From DATGPD01 sp031423015 (GTDB lineage: Bacteria; Planctomycetota; UBA1135; UBA2386): a stretch of 64,000 nt of DNA. The translations under genes and the position numbers were made by a program. This document shows, piece after piece, positions 59,707-64,000 of this stretch; position 1 is the stretch's first letter, and each line of letters starts with the position of its first letter. The stretch is taken from positions 1-64,000 of the forward strand of contig JANPER010000081.1 in assembly GCA_031423015.1 (NCBI GenBank), written 5' to 3'. Below the pieces are notes generated by a model. That model ran no database searches, was not told the origin of the DNA, and was given only the letters and a program-made list of their open reading frames with translations.

Positions 59707-62700
59707 TGCGCGGCCTCGCCGATCTCTGTGTTCGCCGTCCGGTGTTCGCGACCATGCTGATCGCCGTCTTGGTGGTGGCCGGCGCTGCTGGCTACGGCAA
59801 GCTCGGCATCGATCGCTTCCCGCAGGTCGACCTCCCCACCGTGGGTATCCGCACGTCGCTGCCGGGCGCGTCGCCGGAGGAGATCGAGGTCACGGTGTCG
59901 CAGCCGATCGAAGAAGCGGTCAACACCGTCGATGGCATCGCCGAGCTGCGCTCGATCTCGGCTTCGGGTAGCTCGTTCGTGCTGCTCACGTTCGAACTGG
60001 AACGCGACATCGACACCGCGGCGCAGGACGTGCGCGACCGCGTCGCCAGCGTGTTGCGCCGCCTGCCGCGCGACATCGACGCGCCGCAGGTGTTCAAGAT
60101 GGACAACGACAGCTCGCCGGTGCTGACGGTGGCGGTGTCAGGGCCGCGCTCGTTGCGCGAGCTCACCGAGCTGGCCGACAAGAAGGTCAAACCGCTGCTC
60201 GAGCGCAGCGCGGGCGTGGGCGAAGTCGAGCTGGTCGGCGGATTGGAACGTGCGGTGAACGTGTGGCTCCAAGCCGATCGCCTCGCCGCTTATCGCATGC
60301 CGGTCACCACGGTGCGCGAGGCGCTGGCGCGGCAAAACTCGGACGTGCCCGGCGGTTTGCTCACCGATGCGCAGCAAGAACAGACCGTGCGCACGATGGG
60401 GCGCTACGTCGACCCGGCGGCGTTCGCGGACCTGGTGTTGGAGACCCGCGCGGGCGTGCCGATCCGCGTGCGCGACGTCGGCTATGTCGAGGACGGCACC
60501 AAGGAGGTGCGCAAGGAAGCGCGCCTCGACGGCAGGCCGACGGTGATTCTCGAGGTGAAGCGGCAGTCGGCCGCCAACACGGTGGTCGTCACCGACGCGT
60601 GCAAGGCCAACCTGCTGCGGGCGCGCGCGCTGTTGCCGCCCGACGTCAGCTTGGACGTGATCGTCGACCAGTCGCGCTACATCCGCGCCGCGCTGCACGA
60701 GATCAACGTGCACCTGCTGGTCGGCAGCCTGCTGGCGACCCTGGTGGTGCTGCTGTTCATGCGCAACCTGCGCGCCACCATCATCGCCGCGGTGGCCATC
60801 CCGACCTCGGTGGTGACCACCTTCGCGTTGATGTGGGCGCTTGGCTTCACGCTCAACGGCGTGACCATGCTGGCGCTCGTGCTGATGGTCGGCGTGGTGA
60901 TCGACGACGCGATCGTGGTGTTGGAGAACATCTTCCGGTTCGTGGAAGAGAAGAAGATGCCGCCGATGCAAGCGGCCAAGGAAGCGACCGCCGAGATCGC
61001 GCTGCCGGTGCTCGCCACCACGCTCAGCCTGGTGGTGATCTTCGTGCCGGTGTCGTTCATGTCGAGCATCTCCGGCCGCTTCCTCTACCAGTTCGGCATC
61101 ACCGCGGCGGCGGCGATCATGGTGTCGCTGCTGGTGTCGTTCACGCTCACGCCGATGATGAGCGCCCGCCTGGTGCGGGTGACCGGCGGCGGCGCGCACG
61201 GCGGTTCGCGGCGCGGCTTCTACAAGATCATCGAGCGCGGCTACCTGGCGCTGCTGCGGCTGTCGATGCGGCACCGCATGGTGGTGGCCGCGCTCTGCGT
61301 GGCGGTGATCGCCAGTACGTACCCGCTGTATCGCGCGGTGCAGCAGGACTACATCCCGGCCGACGTCGACGAGGCCGAGTTCGAGGTGCGCGTGCAGGGG
61401 CCCGAGGGCACCAGCTTGGCCGCGATGCAAACGGTGATGGTCGCCGCCGAGCAGCAGATCACGTCGTTGCCGCAGGTGAAGCGCGTGCTGACCCAGATCG
61501 GCAGCGGTTTTCTCGGCGGCGTCGGCCAGGGCTCGTTCTACGTGCAGATCGCGCCGCACGAGGAACGCCGCTTCTCGCTCGGTCGCCTGTTCGCCTGCAC
61601 ACTGCGCGGCGAGCCGTTGGCAGCGTTCCGCGGCAACTACGCGCAACGCGAGGTGATGAGCGAGGTGCGCAGCCGTCTGCGGCGGTTCAAGGACCTACGC
61701 TGCTCGGTACGAAACGCGCGCTCGTTCAACATCGGCGGCGGCAACTTCGAGATCGACCTGGCTCTGCTCGGCCCGGACCTCGGCACGCTGCTCGATCTGG
61801 GCGACAGACTCAAGGACAAGGCGCGGCAAGCGGGCGGCATCGTCGACATCGACACCACCCTGCGCCTCGACAAGCCCGAGCTGCGCGTGACCATCGACCG
61901 CCAGCGCGCCGCGGATCTGGGCGTCGACACCGACGACATCGCCTCGGCGTTGCGCCTGCTCGTGGGGGGCGATCCCCAGGTGTCGCGCTACCGCGACCCG
62001 CAGCTCGACGAGGAGTACGACGTGCAGTTGCGGTTGGCAGAGGTCGACCGCGACGAAGCCTCCGAGCTGGGGGCGCTTTTGATCCCACGTCGCCGCGGCG
62101 AGCCGGTGCGCCTCGACAACCTGGTGCAGCTGGTGCCGGCGACCACACCGTCGCGCATCGACCGTCTCGACCGCCAGAGGCAGAACAGCCTGCGCGCCGG
62201 CGTGGCGCCAGGCTTCGCGCTCGCCGATCGCATCGCCGTGCTGCGCCAAGCGGTCGACGAGCTGGAACTGCCACCGGGCTACACGACCAAGCTCGCCGGT
62301 CGCGCGCGCGAACTGGAGCGCACGTTCCACGAGTTCATTCTCGCCTTCGCGCTGTCGCTGGCGTTCATGTACATGATCCTCGCGGCGCAGTTCGAGAGCC
62401 TCGCGCATCCGCTGACGATCCTGGTGTCGCTGCCGATCGCGGTGCCGTTCGCGCTGCTGTCGCTCTACGCCACCGACAACACCCTCAACCTCTACTCCGC
62501 GCTCGGCATCCTGGTGTTGTTCGGCATCGTCAAGAAGAACTCGATCCTGCAGATCGACCACATCAACAACCTGCGCCGGCAAGGCCGCTCGCGCATGGAA
62601 GCGATCCTCGAGGGCAACCGCGACCGACTGCGACCCATCCTGATGACGACGCTGGCGCTGATCGCCGGCATGCTGCCGCTCGCGATTGGCGCTGGCCCCG

Positions 62701-62879
62701 GCGCCGAGGAGCGCAAGACGATCGCCGTGGTGGTGATCGGCGGGCAAGCGCTGGCGTTGCTGTTGACGCTGCTCGCGACGCCGGTGGTGTATTCGCTGTT
62801 GGACGATGCTGCGGGGTGGTTTGGGCGGCGATCGACCCCAGTGCCGTCCCCCGAGCGCGGGCCAAGCGAAGATCAGTAG
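59706..62879 (+). CDS. RND-family efflux permease (AcrB/MdtB-like)
   Basis: A 1057-residue RND permease of the HAE1 type. It has an N-terminal helix, a first periplasmic domain ('GYGKLGIDRFPQVDLPTVGI', 'SQPIEEAVNTVDGIAEL') and the helix 4 motif 'GVVIDDAIVVLENI' at about residue 398. A second periplasmic domain and the final helices follow ('AFALSLAFMYMILAAQFESLAHPLTILVSLPIAVPFAL', 'GIVKKNSILQIDHINNLRR'). It uses the proton gradient to export substrates from periplasm and membrane with a membrane-fusion protein and an outer-membrane channel, neither of which is encoded here. Coupled to mgtE, an uncommon pairing. Confidence 0.9.
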   Translation: MRGLADLCVRRPVFATMLIAVLVVAGAAGYGKLGIDRFPQVDLPTVGIRTSLPGASPEEIEVTVSQPIEEAVNTVDGIAELRSISASGSSFVLLTFELERDIDTAAQDVRDRVASVLRRLPRDIDAPQVFKMDNDSSPVLTVAVSGPRSLRELTELADKKVKPLLERSAGVGEVELVGGLERAVNVWLQADRLAAYRMPVTTVREALARQNSDVPGGLLTDAQQEQTVRTMGRYVDPAAFADLVLETRAGVPIRVRDVGYVEDGTKEVRKEARLDGRPTVILEVKRQSAANTVVVTDACKANLLRARALLPPDVSLDVIVDQSRYIRAALHEINVHLLVGSLLATLVVLLFMRNLRATIIAAVAIPTSVVTTFALMWALGFTLNGVTMLALVLMVGVVIDDAIVVLENIFRFVEEKKMPPMQAAKEATAEIALPVLATTLSLVVIFVPVSFMSSISGRFLYQFGITAAAAIMVSLLVSFTLTPMMSARLVRVTGGGAHGGSRRGFYKIIERGYLALLRLSMRHRMVVAALCVAVIASTYPLYRAVQQDYIPADVDEAEFEVRVQGPEGTSLAAMQTVMVAAEQQITSLPQVKRVLTQIGSGFLGGVGQGSFYVQIAPHEERRFSLGRLFACTLRGEPLAAFRGNYAQREVMSEVRSRLRRFKDLRCSVRNARSFNIGGGNFEIDLALLGPDLGTLLDLGDRLKDKARQAGGIVDIDTTLRLDKPELRVTIDRQRAADLGVDTDDIASALRLLVGGDPQVSRYRDPQLDEEYDVQLRLAEVDRDEASELGALLIPRRRGEPVRLDNLVQLVPATTPSRIDRLDRQRQNSLRAGVAPGFALADRIAVLRQAVDELELPPGYTTKLAGRARELERTFHEFILAFALSLAFMYMILAAQFESLAHPLTILVSLPIAVPFALLSLYATDNTLNLYSALGILVLFGIVKKNSILQIDHINNLRRQGRSRMEAILEGNRDRLRPILMTTLALIAGMLPLAIGAGPGAEERKTIAVVVIGGQALALLLTLLATPVVYSLLDDAAGWFGRRSTPVPSPERGPSEDQ

Positions 62880-62898
62880 CCTCAGCTGTGAGCGGCAG

Positions 62899-62940
62899 TT
62901 GCATCGATGCAGGAAAGCAGTTATACTGCATTCATGCAGT
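62899..62940 (+). promoter_or_regulatory. Promoter with two TGCAT palindromes for the AbrB-PIN operon
   Basis: TTGCAT (62899-62904), a 17-base spacer and TATACT (62922-62927) form a near-consensus promoter. The ATG at 62934 lies only 6 bases after the -10, so the transcript would be leaderless. Two palindromes overlap it: TGCATCGATGCA (62900-62911) and ACTGCAT-TC-ATGCAGT (62925-62940). They are 27 bp apart, centre to centre, as expected for an autoregulatory antitoxin operator. Confidence 0.7.
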
Positions 62941-63164
62941 CCAGGACCACCATCAACGAGCGAGGGGTAATCACGATCCCGGCCGCGATCCGGCAGGCGT
63001 TCGGTCTCAAGGCGAACGACGAGCTCATCATCGAAGAGACCGAACAGGGCATCCTTCTGCGACCGGCCATCAGTGTGCCGCTCGAGGTCTACTCCGCGAA
63101 ACGCATCACCGAGTTCGTCAGTGACGAGGCGGCGATCGACAAGCACCTTCCCAAGCGTCGGTGA
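62934..63164 (+). CDS. AbrB/MazE-type antitoxin
   Basis: A 76-residue protein. It begins 'SRTTINERGVITIPAAIRQAFGLKANDELIIEE', the swapped-hairpin AbrB/SpoVT DNA-binding fold, and has a short helical C-terminal part ('YSAKRITEFVSDEAAIDKHLP') that should bind the toxin. ATG 62934 is chosen because the fold starts there and the promoter lies immediately upstream; this implies a leaderless message. The PIN gene follows after 6 bp. It likely represses its own operon through the TGCAT palindromes and neutralises the toxin. Confidence 0.85.
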   Translation: MQSRTTINERGVITIPAAIRQAFGLKANDELIIEETEQGILLRPAISVPLEVYSAKRITEFVSDEAAIDKHLPKRR

Positions 63165-63170
63165 GCCCAC

Positions 63171-63578
63171 ATGCGGGTGTTCCTCGACGCGAACGTCCTG
63201 TTCTCCGCGAGCAATTGCAGCAGCACCATCGCAAGGCTGGTTGATTGGCTCATCATCGAGGCGACGGCCGTCACGAGCGATCTTGCGCGCGAGGAGGCGC
63301 GGCGGAATCTGGCGCTCAAGCGGGCAGACTGGCTGCCGGCCTTCGGGCTCCTCGTGGAACGGATCGAGATGGTGCCTTCGGTGCAGTTCGAATTGCCGGT
63401 TGAGCTCGACGAAAGTGACCGACCGCTGCTCTGCGCGGCGATCCGTAGCCGGTGCAGCCATCTCGCGACCGGCGATCGGCGCGACTTCGGTCACCTGTTC
63501 GACAGGGCTGTCGAGGGTGTGCAGGTGATCTCCTTGCTCCGCCTTGCCGAGCTGCTGGCGGAGCGGCCCAAGAGCTGA
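63171..63578 (+). CDS. PIN-domain toxin (putative ribonuclease)
   Basis: 135 residues with the PIN fold: 'MRVFLDANVLFSAS' with D6, 'DLAREEARRNL' with E41/E42, 'ELDESDRPLLCAAIR' with D83, and 'HLATGDRRDFG' with D102/D105. These acidic residues bind metal in PIN nucleases and appear complete. Members of the family cleave RNA, often tRNA, when not bound by the antitoxin. The start is 6 bp after the antitoxin stop. Confidence 0.88.
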   Translation: MRVFLDANVLFSASNCSSTIARLVDWLIIEATAVTSDLAREEARRNLALKRADWLPAFGLLVERIEMVPSVQFELPVELDESDRPLLCAAIRSRCSHLATGDRRDFGHLFDRAVEGVQVISLLRLAELLAERPKS

Positions 63579-63692
63579 GGCTGGGAGGTCTTCCACTACA
63601 TCGTCACGCAGCCGCGCACTGCGCAAAGACTGGATCATCAAGCCAGCCCTGGCGCACATCGGCGTGGTGCGCTGAGCCAACTCGGACGACGG

Positions 63693-64000
63693 TCACAGAC
63701 TGACGCTTTCGCCCACCTCGGCAACGCAAAAGCCCAGCGCGAGGGTGGCGCCGCTGAACCCTGGGTTGCTGTGGTTCAGGTGAATGAAGCGCACGGCGCC
63801 GGGCCGACTCGCGGCCCACGACGCTAGCCGCGCCATCGTATCGACCATCGTCGGATGCGGGATCTCGGCGCGCACGCGCTCCGGTAGCTCGCGCCCGTCG
63901 TAGAACGTGCCGTCGAGATACGCCACGTCGACACCTTCGAGCAACCGTTCGAGCAACCCCGGGTGCTTGCTCCACGCGTCGACGTCGGGCACGAACAGCA
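63693..64000 (-). CDS. PqqB-like metallo-beta-lactamase-fold protein (C-terminal part)
   Basis: The frame reads 'PDVDAWSKHPGLLERLLEGVDVAYLDGTFYDGRELP', 'EIPHPTMVDTMARL' and 'RFIHLNHSNPGFSG', ending at 63693. This order matches the second half of PqqB-type MBL-fold proteins, with late metal-site-like residues (DGTF, HPT, HLNH). The gene continues past the right end of the window, so the N-terminal HxHxDH-type motif is not visible. PqqB is involved in pyrroloquinoline quinone biosynthesis in some bacteria, but this subgroup may have another job. The 114-bp gap to the PIN gene shows nothing. Confidence 0.65.
   Translation of the reverse strand, partial: LFVPDVDAWSKHPGLLERLLEGVDVAYLDGTFYDGRELPERVRAEIPHPTMVDTMARLASWAASRPGAVRFIHLNHSNPGFSGATLALGFCVAEVGESVSL

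Noticed and set aside
60263..63124. 953-codon plus-strand frame overlapping the RND gene
   Set aside because: It is the RND gene read in the wrong frame; Arg, Ala and Gly-rich with no motif, and it runs past the RND stop into the antitoxin gene.
61695..63680. Minus-strand frame of 661 codons
   Set aside because: Antisense of the RND, antitoxin and PIN genes, which have clear motifs on the plus strand.

Overview
The window looks like a piece of a high-GC, Gram-negative Planctomycetota chromosome, from a lineage rich in secreted and regulatory genes. The signs are: three large eukaryotic-type Ser/Thr kinases with one transmembrane helix, one directly downstream of its own sigma factor; SUMF1/formylglycine-type domains; several secreted proteins sharing a recognisable C-terminal domain; VCBS, kelch and HEAT-repeat proteins; and large multiheme cytochromes. 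Taxonomy is inferred from family content. No rRNA or phylogenetic marker was available to test it.

Layout. 1-560: relics. 580-10710 (minus): a cytochrome/PKD lipoprotein and a signalling block of two kinases, a SUMF1-domain protein and a MORN-repeat plus redoxin pair. 10942-13460 (plus): an Rpn-family nuclease and a broken pair of nucleotidyltransferases, one split by a 183-bp insertion carrying a palindromic repeat, followed by an inverted pair of G-rich hexamer arrays. 13464-25928 (minus): a compact electron-transfer locus with a DUF5916 barrel, a porin-like barrel, a 10-heme cytochrome/beta-propeller, a 17-heme cytochrome and a flavoprotein-FHA-FHA-ferredoxin fusion. 26174-30693: a graveyard of decayed genes around a carboxypeptidase-regulatory-like protein. 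30706-34166 (minus): sigma factor plus kinase/TPR. 34325-37567 (plus): ankyrin lipoprotein and kelch protein. 37568-40990 (minus): more relics, a YfhO-like membrane protein and a GT2 glycosyltransferase. 41116: tRNA-Lys(CTT). 41367-44161 (plus): two secreted proteins, the second with an in-frame UGA and a SECIS-like hairpin. 44166-49522 (minus): moaD-moaE fusion, pepA, a lipoprotein and acs. 49688-58139: accessory region with a decayed SUMF1 gene, a PDDEXK-like protein, a secreted five-bladed propeller, a HEAT lipoprotein, and a broken MntA-HepT toxin-antitoxin pair lying between 206-bp direct repeats. 58324-62879 (plus): mgtE and an RND permease. 62934-63578: an AbrB-PIN toxin-antitoxin pair. 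63693 to the end: a PqqB-like protein, cut by the window.

How the parts may work together. The 13.4-25.9 kb genes have the parts of a trans-envelope electron conduit: outer-membrane barrels, a periplasmic 17-heme wire, a heme/propeller protein, and a cytosolic NAD(P)H flavoprotein wired to its own [2Fe-2S] domain and to phosphopeptide-binding FHA domains. Those FHA domains could tie the redox step to the kinases encoded nearby. This is inference.

Two themes recur. First, gene decay: at least eight loci carry single-base frameshifts, premature stops or orphan 3' ends. Several 3' ends are repeats of intact genes in the same window. Some indels could be assembly errors. Second, a three-stem palindromic repeat (two full copies and one degenerate copy) sits next to three of the rearranged places. 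The most testable new claim is selenocysteine in the VCBS protein at 42974-44161.
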